Assembly (NCBI GenBank): GCA_036971615.1
Contig: JAYKKR010000001.1
Span: 3,410,001-3,474,000 of the forward strand
DNA from: Amyloporia xantha
Lineage: Eukaryota > Basidiomycota > Agaricomycetes > Polyporales > Adustoporiaceae
Length of the DNA: 64,000 nucleotides
Direction of reading: 5' to 3'
Shown: positions 21,398-33,638 of the stretch, piece by piece
Layout: each line of letters starts with the position of its first letter
How positions within the stretch are numbered: position 1 is the first letter of the stretch
Program-made: the position numbers and the translations under genes
The notes under the pieces: model-generated
Database searches by the model: none
What the model was told of the DNA's origin: nothing
Seen by the model: only the letters and a program-made list of their open reading frames with translations

Positions 21398-23314
21398 TCA
21401 CTTGCTACGTTTCTCCTCCCCCTTGACGATTTTACTCTCTTTGCGCATCGCGTAGCCCGTCCATGACTGCAAAAATGTCAAAATTGAATACGCTCCAATA
21501 TCACCAGCAATGAGTACACACACCTCGTCGTAGATTCCGGCACCGCCGACACCAACGGCCTGCAGTCCAAGCCACAGCACTCCCGCCGTCATCCCGCTCC
21601 CGCAGCTAGCAACCACACCGCGCTGGCCCTCGAGTACTTCTGTCGCGAACTCCGACCCGAGGGTATCGTGCAAGACTTGCAGGATTTGGGTGGTCAGTTT
21701 GAGGGTGGCGTAGTTGGACGGGAGGGACACCGGGAAGGACTCGTTGCCGGCGTCTGGTTCTCGCTCAGCAGTGGAAGATGCCGTCTTGGGTGGGTACGCA
21801 CGTAGGGAGGGGGTAGGAGAGCCGGCGCGTTTGGGAAGTGTGGTTGCGGGCGGAGAAGAAGGCATGGGGCGCGTTTCGAGGAAGGAGGTGAAGGGGAGGG
21901 AGAATGCATGCGGGATGTGCCCTGAGGAGAGACCTGCGCGAGGTTCCACAGCGGTGCCAAGGTATCTGAGGTGGATGAGAGGGCAGAATCGGAGAAGTAT
22001 GGGGAGGGGAAGCTTACCGCTCTTTCGAGCGTGCGTCCAGTACGATGTCAGCGAGCGGCTCGTGCACGGGATTGAACTGCGCGTTGGAGACCACCTGTGC
22101 GTAGCCTGGTGCGTAGTCAGTAAGATGATAGGGCGTGAACATGTGGCGTTCGAGTGGTGACAGTAAGAGAACAAAAGCACAGTATGCAATGGGACCAAAT
22201 TCATACAGCACAGGAAGCCAACGCAGATGCATCAGAGAATGCACACAGAAACCCACAAACAGTGATGGTCATTGAAAGGTAAGGATGAGAAACGGTGGCA
22301 TGGACATATATCCAGGAAGCTATCCCCTTAACATGAGTTCACAAACGTCCACCTGAGTCTTCGCAGACATTAGCGGACGCAACCCGCAGATACAACTCGC
22401 AGACTCTGTAGATATGATATGTCCTCGTCATTGTCAGGGAACTGAGCCCTGTGACATGTGGGGTCTTCTTGAGAAGTGCCACAAGCCGCGGACGGTAGTT
22501 TATGTTTTGAAAGCTGTCCAGAGGCGGAATCTTATATGGCGAAGAGACACAGCGCTGTATTCTCCGCACGATGCACGGAAGTAAACTAGTCTCGTGCAAA
22601 GAAAGTACACGCACTCTTCACTACACCTTCATCCAGCTTCGGCGTGGGATATGTGCTCTTCCTAACGGGGGCAGGTTTGCCTGTCTCGGTGGGGCAGCCG
22701 TGCGCGATCCAGGCCGGGAGACCGCCGTCAAGGATGGAGGAGCGAGTATGCCCAAATGCACGAAACATATACAGAGCGCGCGGGGAAGAAAAGATGCCCT
22801 GGGTATCATAGCTATATTGTGAAGTGAAGATCGGCGCAGCTATGATAATACAGAATACGCTCAGACGTACATGACGACGTGCGAGTCGCGAGATAAACCA
22901 AAGCTCTCTGCATTGATGTGGTTATAATCATCTACCACCAACTTCTGCTGGATTCGCCTTTGACGTACCACACGCCTTCGCAAATACCTCCGGACTGGGC
23001 ATCATATGCTTCAGCCCGAGCTCATGCTGGCTGGCGACCTCATCTAAGTCGAGGAACTGCGCGCCAGGGATGCGCAGAGAAAGCCATTCAGCGCGAGGGT
23101 CGCGTGGGGAACCAGGCATGTGCCAGCTTGCGTCGAGGACGGTGAGCGTGCCTTCCCTCACTGGGATGAGGGAACGTAGCTGGGCAGGGGAAAGTGTCAA
23201 GGGACAAACGTCACCAAAGATGGTGCTCGAGGTAGACATGGTGCGGGCACGGTTGAAAGGACGAACGAGGCGGAAGAGGGACGGACGGAGAGACAGCAAA
23301 CCGGGGGCGAGCAT
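21398..23314 (-). CDS. TUM1: 3-Mercaptopyruvate/thiosulfate sulfurtransferase
   Basis: Six exons (23314-22969, 22907-22871, 22811-22615, 22105-22018, 21965-21524, 21466-21398), frame-checked, give 392 aa. Two rhodanese domains are visible: an inactive first one (LTVLDASWHMP, SHVVIYDTQGIFSSPRALYM, SILDGGLPAWIAHG) and an active second one with CGSGMTAGVLWLGL, whose Cys carries the persulfide. The enzyme moves sulfur from mercaptopyruvate to cyanide or thiols. The yeast homolog Tum1 also feeds tRNA thiolation. The first ATG gives a basic presequence-like start, and an internal ATG (MSTSS, 23239) could give a cytosolic form. An insert of about 60 Pro/Ser-rich residues lies before the active site. 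The third intron (22106-22614) is 509 nt, about nine times the local norm. Confidence 0.92.
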
Positions 23315-23462
23315 GGGGAAGAGTGTAGCACGCGTACAGAGATAGAGATGGCACAATGTACGATCGAGGGTAAGACAAGGCTGAACTGACCCTAACCCTA
23401 CATTGACACTTGCCCTCGGTCATCGTGCAGCAGCGCTCACTGTTTGTCTTGAGCTTGACCCG
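23315..23462. promoter_or_regulatory. Divergent MST/VMA5 promoter with telobox-like word
   Basis: Only 148 bp separate the two start codons, so both genes must share this control region. TGACCCTAACC at 23387-23397 (extended to CCCTAACCCTA) lies 66 bp before the VMA5 ATG. CCCTAA-type words bind Tbf1/Teb1-like Myb factors in yeasts. Confidence 0.5.
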
Positions 23463-25242
23463 ATGCCGTCTGATCAGAGCACCTGGCTCGTTGCAATCCC
23501 GCAAGACAGCGACGCCGAAACTGTCTTGCACGATCTCACCAACCATCTCGCGGCGAACTCCAAGACACCCGTCGCGTCCGTGGGCGCCATCCCAATTCCC
23601 TCCTTCAAGGTGCATCTGTTCTTCCTAACATTCCACCTGGCGGGCGTACGCTTACGCCTGTTTGCCGAAAGACAGGCACACTAGACTCTCTTATAACCCT
23701 CTCCGAAGAGCTCCCCAAATACGATTCCTTCTTCACCGCCACCGTCGCGAAGACCGTCGACACCCTTCGCAATCTTTTAAATAACGACCCTTCCAAACTC
23801 GCACTGCACGTGCAAGTCAACGAGCAGCCAGTCGACTCGTATCTTCTCAGAGGTTGGCACTGGAATGAGGGGCGCTATGGCGTGCAGCGTGCGCTAACAG
23901 ACATGGTCGAGGTGTTGAATAAGGTGCGTGTCTGTCGGAATATTACACACAGCCGGATAGTTATTTGTAGGAGAGCAGGAGATGACCTCGATAGACAATG
24001 TCATGAAGAATAAACTTAACAGTTATAATCTCGCCAAGGGCTCGCTCGTCCAGATGCAGCGAAAGAAGACGTATGCCTCCCAACCTTTCCAATGTTGGAC
24101 ATTCCGCTTAATCTGATCCGTAATTCTATCCACACAGAGGAAACCTCTCTGTACGCTCCCTGGCTGATATTGTTCATAAGGAGCACTTTCTTCAAGATTC
24201 GGAATACATGCAAACTCTCCTTGTCGCTGTTCCAAAGTACGTCTGCTCTTATGCTGCTATCGCGTATGCGTGTACGTGGGCGCAGAACGAGTTCATATAC
24301 AGTGTGTCCCTGTCAGGAGCCTCGTCAAAGAATGGAACACCAAGTATGAGCGATTAACAAGCATGGTCGTGCCTCGCTCCTCAACGTATGTCTTTGACCC
24401 CCGCTTACCTGAAACAATTTATTCTGACCGCATCCCGCACGGTTACAGGCTGATTGCGTCGGACGATGAGTACTCTCTCTTCGCGGTGGTGATTTTCAAA
24501 AAGGTGCATGATGATTTTGTGCAGAAGTGCCGCGAGGGCAAGTGCGTATCGTCTGACCTCATGCAATGCAACTTTCCTGATTCGGCCTTAATGTGCTCTC
24601 GTGCCCCACGTCTTCGTTGCAATATCAGGTATATCGTGCGCGATTTCACCTACTCAGACGACCTCATGGATCAGCAGCGCGAGGAGCTCGACACGGCCGA
24701 CCAGACGGAGAAAGAACTATGGGTGTGTTACCCTTCCCTATACCCCCCTTTTTTCCCTAGCACACTTCTATACTTGATCCATGAATGCACGTACTCATTT
24801 ACCCCGGACACGTGTCACACAGACTGAGCTCGTCCAGCTCTCGCGCACGAACTTTTCGGAGGCATTCCAGCTGCTCGTACACCTGAAGGTGCTCCGCCTT
24901 TTCGTCGAGAGCGTCCTGCGATACGGTCTACCTGCGGCGTACGCCGGGTTCGTCTTCAAGGTGTGTTATCGTACTTTGCTTTCATTTTTATCTCACATAA
25001 GGAACCCTCGATTAACCCTCGCACACTCACCTTAGCCCGAACCGAAGACGACAAAGCGCACGCTCGCTGCGCTCCAGATGCAATTCTCTTACCTCGGGCG
25101 GCGTGCAAACCCATCCGTCAACTCGAAGTCAACCTCAAAATCAGCGGCTACAGGAGAGGACTTTGTGGGGGAATATCAGTCGTTATTGGAGCAGGAGTAC
25201 TTTGACTTCGTGCTGTTTGAGGTACCGTGGATAGTTTTGTAG
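23463..25242 (+). CDS. VMA5: V-type proton ATPase subunit C
   Basis: Nine exons, frame-checked, give 396 aa, close to the family length of about 390. Recognisable blocks: WLVAIPQDSDAE at the start, then YDSFFTATVAKTVDTL, the long helical EMTSIDNVMKNKLNSYN and GSLVQMQRK, GNLSVRSLADIV, LVKEWNTKYERLTSMVVPRS, FTYSDDLMDQQ, the conserved SEAFQLLVHLKVLRLFVESV and RYGLPAAYAGFVF, and YFDFVLFEVPWIVL at the end. Subunit C bridges the peripheral stators to the V1 head and is released on reversible disassembly of the pump, which acidifies vacuoles and endosomes. The start ATG sits directly after the shared MST promoter. No defect seen. Confidence 0.95.
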
Positions 25243-25604
25243 TTCGAAGCGGTAGGCGACGGGAAGAAAAATAAATAAATACCCTCTCACACTCATGCAA
25301 ATTTCTGGAGCGATTTGTTGAGACTTCTGTCAATCTGGGGCCCCGGATGTACTCCTGCCGTTTGCCATCCTGGCATTTCCTGTACAACGTTTGCCACCGC
25401 GGCCGCGAGTCTTCATAGCAAGGATCTTTGGGAATGACAACATGACCCTAACCTTGCACTCGGCCCCTCACGCGATCGTACGCAATACCGCGGCAGCGTT
25501 CGCGTCCGACTGTCGACCTCTTACATCGTGGATGTTTCTCAGCACTTCTCTATTACTACTATAATACTGCTGTGTACCTAGCGGGCTTTCATGCTACCTC
25601 CCTC
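25243..25604. promoter_or_regulatory. Frataxin upstream region with telobox-like word
   Basis: The 3' UTR of VMA5 is followed by the frataxin promoter. TGACCCTAACC at 25443-25453 is the same 11-mer as in the MST/VMA5 promoter and lies about 150 bp before the frataxin ATG. Confidence 0.45.
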
Positions 25605-26380
25605 ATGACCTCGACAACCCTTGTACGACAGGCTGAACGCATCGGTGCTAGAGGCCTTGGCCTTGGTGTACGGAGCTTGCAGTTCAATGTTGCCCGGACA
25701 CTAGCCACGACGAGTGCAAGGTGGTTAATTACAAGGCGCAACGCTGAATTGGCTGCGCCGTATCATCGCGAGCAACGGCGGCAGTATGCAACGCCCCCAC
25801 CCCAGGTAGTGCATAAGTCCGTCTGCTGCTTTCTCCCTCTCCTCAAATTCGCTTACCAAGCCTTTCTTAAACTACGAATAGTGACCTCCCAATCGAGGAA
25901 TACCACGCTTTTGCCGATGTGACCATGGATCAACTCCTCGAGTCGCTCGAGAACATCCTCGACGAGGTGGCTGACCCCGAACACGAGGTCGAGTACAGCG
26001 TACGTTCCACTCTATTACATCAGCTGGGACTGTGTAAGAAATCATAGCTCATGCCATCCGTTGGGCACTGCAGAGCGGCGTGCTGACTCTGAAACTGGGG
26101 GACAAGGGAACATATGTGATCAACAAGCAACCACCGAATAAGCAGATCTGGCTCTCTTCACCAGTCAGGTGTGTTTTGCCTCCGCCTGTTTCTGACCATT
26201 CGCTCATCCCTAGATTCACCTAGTGGTCCCAAGCGCTATGACTACTCGACGCAAATGGACGAATGGGTATATTACCGCGACGGCAAGGCGATGGGTGCAC
26301 TTCTGGAGAGGGAACTCAGCGATGCGCTGGGAAGGGAGGTCAAGCTAGGCGTGGAGAAGGTATCATCATTACTGGCATGA
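25605..26380 (+). CDS. YFH1: Frataxin, mitochondrial
   Basis: Four exons (25605-25816, 25882-25999, 26074-26168, 26224-26380), frame-checked, give 193 aa. The first 65 residues are Arg/Ala-rich without Asp and with a single Glu before the end, a mitochondrial presequence. The frataxin fold follows: [20 protein letters not shown] with the acidic helix, [20 protein letters not shown], then [20 protein letters not shown] with the conserved N-K-Q-I-W-L-S-S-P motif, and FDY-type [14 protein letters not shown]. Frataxin binds the Nfs1-Isd11-Acp-Isu complex and speeds persulfide transfer in iron-sulfur cluster assembly. Two donors exist for the first intron; only the one after 25816 keeps the frame. 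No defect seen. Confidence 0.95.
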
Positions 26381-27114
26381 GCAGGCGGTTAGTGCGTCAA
26401 TTCGCTATCTTCGCCTTCTGCGGTCCACACAAAGTTTTCACGAAATGAAGAAGACCTATGTCCAATCCAAGCGCGCAGGGCATGGGGTGCTGGGCGCACA
26501 AATCCAGAGCTTACCGGAGCCATTTCGTGGTGATAATCTAGGTGATAATCGTAGAATCTGCGGTTGCAAGTCCACATCTCCAGATGCTATGCTGTACTAT
26601 ACGGTTTTCCATGCCATATATTCTACTCACGAATGTGGAAGCACAATCTATATTTTTGATGTCCTGCTTCATCCTAATGGACGTCATCGTTTAACAAGGC
26701 TTGCAAAATGTTCAAGCCCAGGGACGGATCTGAAAATACAATGTGCATTGTTTTCCTTACTGAAGCCGTTGTGGTCTATACCCAGAGCGGTGCTAACTAG
26801 AACGTCCGATCGCGGTCAATGCGGATGAAGAAGAGAATAGCTGAGGAATAAGATCGTGCGCAATCAGAACGAAGCAGAAGATGGCTGGCAATATACAGTA
26901 AGACTCCAGAATGGAAATGATGATGATGGATAACATGATGCGATGCATGGATGCAGGATGGTAATATAAGTGCAATGTGGAGAGTGCATGAGAAAGAGAT
27001 AGTTATCATGGAAAAGCGGTACAGCAGGCAGGAATCTATATCAGGGGGAAAGCGGTGCATCTGTGCTAACAGTTGAACCACAACAGGGTATACGATGTAA
27101 AGGTTACTGACATA
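26381..27114. other. Convergent intergenic region
   Basis: About 730 bp between two converging genes, so mainly 3' UTR sequence. No family-like coding signal on either strand. Confidence 0.4.
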
Positions 27115-27783
27115 TCATGATGAGCTTTGTTGATGTGTCTCGAGCCTACGCCTTCGGCTAAGAAACAGGGAACCCAATAGTCTGGATCACAGGGAGATCA
27201 ATACAATGTCAAGACCGGGAAACAATAGTTTGATTGTGACGAACCTATTTGTGTCCTCATAGCGTTGTGTAACATTCTGGATCTCAACATCATCCATGCT
27301 CGCCCCTCTGTAAATCGCTCTGGAGTATTGATCGTGTTGTGGCACCAGGGCGACCGCGGGTTGTCCTTGCGACGCCACGGCAGGTTTCTGGGAATGCGAT
27401 GACGATTGGGACGAGTTGGAATAGGAGGGTGCCGGTGCTCCTTGCGTATTGTATGAGGAGAAAGACGATGAGAAGATCATTCGATGCCTCTGCTCCGCGT
27501 GCAAGTCGTGCAGCAGGGTGTTCGCCGTCTTGTACAGCCCCGCGCTCTCCTGCCATTGCGTTCCACCCCTTGTATAGCCGAGGTTCTCGTCGTCGTTGTT
27601 TCCATCGTCTTCCTCATCGTTACTGTTGTCCGATATTGAGGGATTTTTTCGAAAGCTATGGTAACGCGGTGGTGCGAAGTGTCTCCTGCGCTTCGTGATC
27701 CGTTCGAGGATATCGATGTCGACGACTGGCTCGGGAGCGTCGGACATCGGCATGGGAGAGGAGGGGCGCTGTCGTTTGAGCAT
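27115..27783 (-). CDS. Hypothetical nuclear-type protein, 201 aa
   Basis: Two exons (27783-27245, 27181-27115), frame-checked. Not a family I can name. The start is basic with a bipartite-like cluster (ITKRRRHF), followed by an acidic Asn/Asp/Glu run (SNDEEDDGNNDDEN), a helix-like YKTANTLLHDLHAEQRHRM, a Ser/Gln-rich middle, and a C-terminal helix (DDVEIQNVTQRYEDTNRLLG) ending in a basic SRRRRLE tail. The small last exon was accepted because the C-terminal helix continues smoothly through the splice. Without it the frame runs into hydrophobic intron sequence. The mix suggests a nuclear protein (inference). It shares a 278-bp divergent promoter with WDR70. Confidence 0.65.
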
Positions 27784-28061
27784 CCTGCTGCTTTCCTGGA
27801 ACCCGAGAAGGAGGAAGATGGTAGGGGAATAAAAGAAAGGGCAAAAGGTCTGAACAAACCCGATGAAACTGCGCGTGCTGTGGCCCTCGGCGCTTCGTCG
27901 CGAACGCGTCTCCAGGCTCCAGCGCCTTTCGAATATAGGTCACGCTTTACGTAAGCAGGACGCGTGGGCTTCACAAGTTCGCAAAGCTGCTTTTGAGACT
28001 TCTGTCCCTATTCTCAGACTGCAGCCTGTCGTCAAACAGTTTGCCCTGAAACGCGGTCAAG

Positions 28062-30771
28062 ATGTCGGACATGGACGTGTTTGCAGCTATGGGTATTGCT
28101 GGGTTCGGCAAGAAGTCGAAGCAGAGACAACTCGACCCAAACCGCTTCGAGAAGAACAAGCGTGGAGACGTATGTCTTTCCCTTCTGTTTATGCAATATT
28201 GTACTCAAGAGTGTTCTCTTCCGATAGCAGGCTTCTACATCAGCGACGGTGGTCAAGAAGGAGGAGAGCGCCTACACGGCGACCGATGCACAGGCGAAAC
28301 AACCTGCGCCGCAGGAAGAACCGGAGTATGACCCGGACGATATGGGTCCTCCACCGCCTCCACCAAATGCGAATGCTGATACAGAGGAAGGAGAACCGGA
28401 GTTTGATCCTTCAGATGATGAGGACAGCGACCTGCCAGAATTCCCAATTACGCACGAGTTGATTTTGAAGGACCATACGAAGGTCGTGTCAGCACTCACC
28501 CTGGACCCCTCCGGGGCACGAGTACTCTCTGGCTCGCATGATTATGATTGCAAACTCTGGGATTTTGGTGGGATGGACCACAGGTGTAAGCCGTTCAAGA
28601 CTTGGGAGCCGGCGGGTACTTACTACGTAGGTCATTCGGTCTTTGGCGACAGAATGCTTCATTGATAACGCGCGGGTGTCCACTCTAGGTTCATGACTTG
28701 AAGTATTCGAATGATGGACAGCAGTTCTTAGCCGTCTCGGGAACGACACAGGCGAAATTGTATGATCGAGATGGGGAGGAGCTGTACGTATCTTTAACTT
28801 CTGTCAAGAGTGGATAGACTGACCTGACTGGCAGGGCAACCTTCGTAAAGGGTGATCCTTACATTCGTGATATGAAGAATACAGCGTATGCACACGATCT
28901 TTCTGGTATTATGATGCAGTAGCTAAATTGATGTCCACAGTGGACATGTCGCCGAGTTGCGGTCGTGCGTCTGGCATCCTCATGATTCTCAGACATTTAT
29001 CACAAGCTCTGTGGACTCAACAATAAGGTGCGTACTTAGTGGCTGTAATGGTCGACCCGTCACTCAACTGCTCCTACTGTCAGGATCTGGGATGTCGAGA
29101 ACAAGCGAAAACAGAAAACAGTGATAGTTGTCAAGTCCAAGGAACGTGGGACCCGAACAAAGGTCACTGCCTGCGGATACTCCCCGGACGCCAGTCTCAT
29201 CGGGGGAGGTGTGTATAATATCTTTTCATTTGTCGGATGACGCTGGGTTGAGCGCCCTTGCCACGATTTTAGCTTGCTTGGACGGTGCACTGCATATGTG
29301 GCAGACCAAGTCAAACTTCGTTCGGCCCAGTATGACAATCGAGGGTGCGCACACGAGGAACACTGAACCTGGGTCATTGGTGTTTTCAGTTGATGGCCGA
29401 ACTGTCTTGACGAGGGGCGGGGATGATACCGTGAAACGTGAGTCACAATCTACACCGCCCTGCTATCATCCAATCTGAAGGCGCTTTGTTCAGTCTGGGA
29501 TCTGCGAGCGTTCAAGAAGCCACTGGCGACACGCTCCAATCTGACTACGTTGTATCCGGCAACGAATGCCATCTTTAGTCCAGACGATAAGTATATTGTG
29601 ACAGGCTCCGGTGCGACATCGAAAGGGAGCAAAGGGCGACTCGTGTTCCTGCGGAAGGACGACTTAGAGTCAGTTAAGGAACTCGAGGTCGATACGACAC
29701 CTGTGAAGGTCGTCTGGCATTCGAAGATCAACCAAGTATGTCTCATCACTTTTGAGCTGTCTATCGTCGTCTAACTTTTGGCAATTGAGATAGTTACAGG
29801 TCTAGCGAACGGCCAAATATGCGTTCTATACTCGCCACTGACCTCCATCAATGGTGCTAAGCTTCCTCTCAACAAGGGTCCTCCTAGGAAAGCTACTATT
29901 GAGGACATGTCAGATGCTGTGTCCGCTCCGACTATCCTTACACCACACGCGCTACCCATGTTCCGAGATGGGGACGGTTTGGCCCGGGGCAGTAAGAGGA
30001 AGAGGGAGAAGGAGCGAGCAGACCCCCGCAAAAGTCGGCGACCCGAACTGCCTGTCACGGGACCCGGTCGCGGAGGACGAGTGGGTGCCAGTGCTACTCA
30101 GCATGTCGTGCAGAACCTGGTGCGAGACACGACCAGAGATGAAGATGTGCGTGTTGTTTTCGGTCTTTGTCCTGAGCTGTCGTGCGTGATTGGGCCATCG
30201 TGCTTTGTTAATTGTCTCTATCGCCGCTTGGCATATGCCGTGGCAATGGGGAGCGGTGTATGCCCGCGGCGTGCATCGTTTTCCTTCATGGAGGCGCTGC
30301 GACATTCTCGAAGACGGTCTTGCCGCTGTTGTTCGCGTCGTCGGGAAAGTTGGATCATGTATCATCAGGCATCTGGCGCTTAGTGTTGCCGGCACGACGG
30401 GCATGCGTTGCCACGGAAGGAGCTTGTTTGGTTCAGTCTCCGCAGCAACAGCGACTTCCTCGTTGTGCTCTCCCTCCTCGTTGACGATTCGGACTGTACT
30501 GACGAAGCCCCTATTGCTGGTGCACAGCCTCGAGAAGCCCTGCTCAAGCTTGCGGGAGCCGACCAAGACCCGGTGTGGACGGCAGGTGAGTGGACAGCCT
30601 AAATTTTCCGGTGGCTTTGATGGAGCCGCCTGATGCCGTATTTGTGGCTGTTTGGCGCCGGACATGAGTGCTGACGTGTGAACCTTGTTTTTGTTCTCAG
30701 CCTGGCGCGAAAACCAGCCCAAGGCGGTCTTTGCAAAGGTGGACGAGGAGGAGAAAGAGGAAAATACGTAG
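28062..30771 (+). CDS. WDR70: WD40-repeat protein WDR70 homolog
   Basis: About 650 aa in some ten exons. It opens with MSDMDVFAAMGIAGFGKKSK and has an acidic, Pro-rich linker (DDMGPPPPPP). At least six WD repeats follow, with signatures such as VSALTLDPSGARVLSGSHDY..LWDF, HDLKYSNDGQQFLAVSG, SCVWHPHDSQTFITSSVDST..IWDV, TACGYSPDASLIGG, IFSPDDKYIVTGSG and VKVVWHSKINQ. The tail contains the family's PREALLKLAGADQDPVW and QPKAVFAKVDEEE. WDR70 (gastrulation-defective 1 in flies) links to CRL4 ubiquitin ligase and H2B ubiquitylation at DNA ends in animals and fission yeast. The intron between RDED (about 30148) and PREALL (about 30528) is near 380 nt, much longer than the others. Confidence 0.92.
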
Positions 30772-31000
30772 ACAGCTTTGTATGTGTAATTAGGCGCAGC
30801 GAAAGGGGGTGCGGAGGAGAGAAAGGGAGGGGGGACGCTGATTTGGGAGGAGATGGCCCCTGCGCGCAGATCGAACCTTATTTCGCAGCGCGTATAAAGA
30901 CTCTAGCCCAACTTCGGATCTCCTGTTCCCCCAAATCCACCCTTGTCCCCTCGCCCTCCTGTCACTCCCCGTGACGGTCACGCGTTTCCCTCCCTTCCCC

Positions 31001-33638
31001 ATGGCCGACGCGACCACTGCCGTCTCCGTGAACCACATCAACGGTCACGCTGACCCTGCCTCTCCTGCTATTGACTCCCCTGCTACCCCTATCGACAACT
31101 CGACCTCCTCCGACCTTAAGATCGATGTCGACTACACCGGCGCCGAATCAGACGTGCGCCACGAGCCAGTCGCCATGAAGGTCGACTCCGTCGAGGACGC
31201 GTCTGTGCAGCCACAGGCGGGCACCCCTACAGATCCAGGTAAAGCGCTCCTTTGTCGCATCGTTACCCTCTCATTCGTCCTGTATCAGCCACCATTCCCA
31301 TCGAGCCACCCAGTGGTACTCCCCCTCCGCCAGCAGGCCAGCTCCTAGAGGATGTCCGGATGGCCGAAGAAGCTCTGCCTACGAAAGACAGCGACGTGCA
31401 GATGGCGGACGCTGACGTGAACTCTACGTCTTTTAATGGACTCTCTAACGGACACGAAGCCGAGTCTCCGCCTTCTTCTTTACCCGCTGTATCGTCCAGC
31501 GAGACCGCTGTCGACTCACATGCTGCTGCTTCTCCATACCCTAATAATACAACTAGTGATCACGATGATGATAAACCTCCTCCCGCTAAGAGAGCAAGGA
31601 AGTACTCGGACGCTGAGAGAGCATCGCTCGCAAATGTAAGCTTTTGTATTCTGTACGCCGTTGCGGGCGTGCTGATGGCATCGTCTCAAGACTGGCACTC
31701 CACCTCCAGCATCCGCTTCGCCCGAATCGCAGCCAACGGCTCTGCCCTTGCACATGGGTCCTCCCATCATCAGCGTCGCTCAGTGGCGCTTCTGCACGTC
31801 GACCATCCGTACATTAAAGAAGATCAAAGACGCCAGCCCTTTCTTGCACCCTGTTGATCCTGTAGCGTTGAACGTTCCTCATTACCCTTCCATCGTCAAG
31901 CACCCAATGGACTTCTCGACGGTCGATCGCAAGATGGCCTCTTCAAACCCTTCGAAGCCCGATCCGAACCCTTCCAATCCTCGCTACTATAATGTTGACG
32001 AGTTCATCGCTGACGTTCGTCTGATCTTCACCAATTGCGCTCTGTTCAATGGTCCCGACCACCCCATCACCGCTATGGGCAAGCGGGTTGAGGCTGTTTT
32101 CGACAAGCAGATTAAACAGATGCCGCCACCTGAGGAGGTAAATGCGATATACTTGTTGTTGCTGCTTCAAGAATCACTTATCACATGTTGTAGCAGAAAG
32201 CCCCCGCCGTCAAGAAGATAGCCACACCTCCGCCTCCACCTCCTCCGCCTAAGAGACAGGCACCTGCTCGACGACCGTCGACAACTGTGCCCGTCATTCG
32301 TCGCTCTGAGGAGACGCCTCAGGGAGGAAGGCCCAAGCGCGAGATCCATCCACCGCCTCCAAAGGATCTTCCTTATGAAGCTCCAAAGAAGGCGAGGAAG
32401 GTGAAGGCGCCGAAGAACGACATTTACGCGGAGCAATTCAAGTACTGTGACAAGATCTTGAAGGATCTTCATAAGAAGAACCTGTATAACGTCGCGCATC
32501 CGTTTTACGAGCCGGTTGGTAAGTATCGAGTCTCCAGCGCGTGCGAAGCCGGCCACTGATTATTCCTTATTAGACTGGGTCAAGCTTGACATCCCTCAGT
32601 ATCCGAAGGTGATCAAGAAGCCTATGGACCTCTCGACCATCAGGCGAAAGCTTGCCGATGGCGAGTATACGTCGCCCGACAAGTTTCGGGAAGACATCAA
32701 GTTGATGGTCCGCAACTCGTTGACCTTCAATCCTCCGAAGAACCCAGTGCATGAGGCAGGCAAAGAACTGGACAAAGTCTTCGATGAGAAGTGGGCGCAG
32801 TTACCTCCGTTGCACTCACAAGACGCGTCGGACGATGAGGACGATGAGGAGGATGAGGATAGCGATGATGAGCGTGCACGTGAGTTCTCATCTTTTCACA
32901 ATTGTCCTCGCAAATAAGATATTTAGCCGGGCTTGTAGGCATGATTGCGAACATGGAGAATCAGATTCAGAACATGAAGAGCAATCTTGACTCGCTCAAG
33001 CGGAAGGCGAAGCCGGAGAAGGAGAAGAAGAAGAAAGAAAAGAAAGTCGCTCCACCCATCGCAGGTCCATCGAAGGCGGCGCCGAAGCATCCAAAGGCTG
33101 CGGCGAATGGTCGCAAGAAGGGCAAGAAACCTATCACTGACGACGATGTACTTACGTTCGAGCAGAAGAAGGATTTGAGTGACACAATCGGCAGACTGGA
33201 CGGATCGAAGCTCGAGAAGGTCATCCAAATCATTCATGAGGGTGTGCCTGAAATCCGAGACGTAAGCCATGTCTGTTTCTCAGCGCCGCCTCTTTGCTCA
33301 AAGTTGTACTTTAACAGAGCACCGAGGAGATCGAATTGGAGATCGATCAGCTACCTGCGAGCGTTCTGACGAAGCTATACAACTTTGTCATCCGGCCCAT
33401 ACGAGCGACTGCGACCAAGCGACCCCGGACCGGCAAGGGCACGGGTACAGGAGGTCTCAAGCGCAAGAGCATGGATGAGGACGTGGAGGCTGCGAAGATT
33501 CGCGCCCTGGAGGAGAGGATGAAGCTGTTCGAGGGCCGTGGGACCCTCGGTGTCCCCAGCGACGCAGCGCCAGCTGACGACAGCGAACATTCCTCGGCGG
33601 AGTCGAGCTCTGATAGTTCTGCCAGCGACTCGGAGTGA
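31001..33638 (+). CDS. BDF1: BET double-bromodomain protein (Bdf1/Brd4 type)
   Basis: Roughly 790 aa in about seven exons. A Ser/Thr/Asp-rich N-terminus precedes bromodomain 1 (WRFCTSTIRTLKKIKDASPF, VKHPMDFSTVDRKM, NCALFNGPDHPI with the acetyl-lysine-binding Asn). A basic Pro-rich linker leads to bromodomain 2 (YCDKILKDLHKK, DIPQYPKVIKKPMDLSTI, NSLTFNPPKNPVHEAG). Next are an acidic patch (DDEDDEEDEDSDDE), a coiled coil (MIANMENQIQNMKSNLDSL), a Lys-rich stretch and the ET domain (LTFEQKKDLSDTIGRLDG, VIQIIHEGVPEI, EIELEIDQLPASVLTKLYNF). BET proteins read acetylated histones and recruit transcription machinery such as TFIID. The ATG follows a CT-rich promoter tract. No defect seen. Confidence 0.95.
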
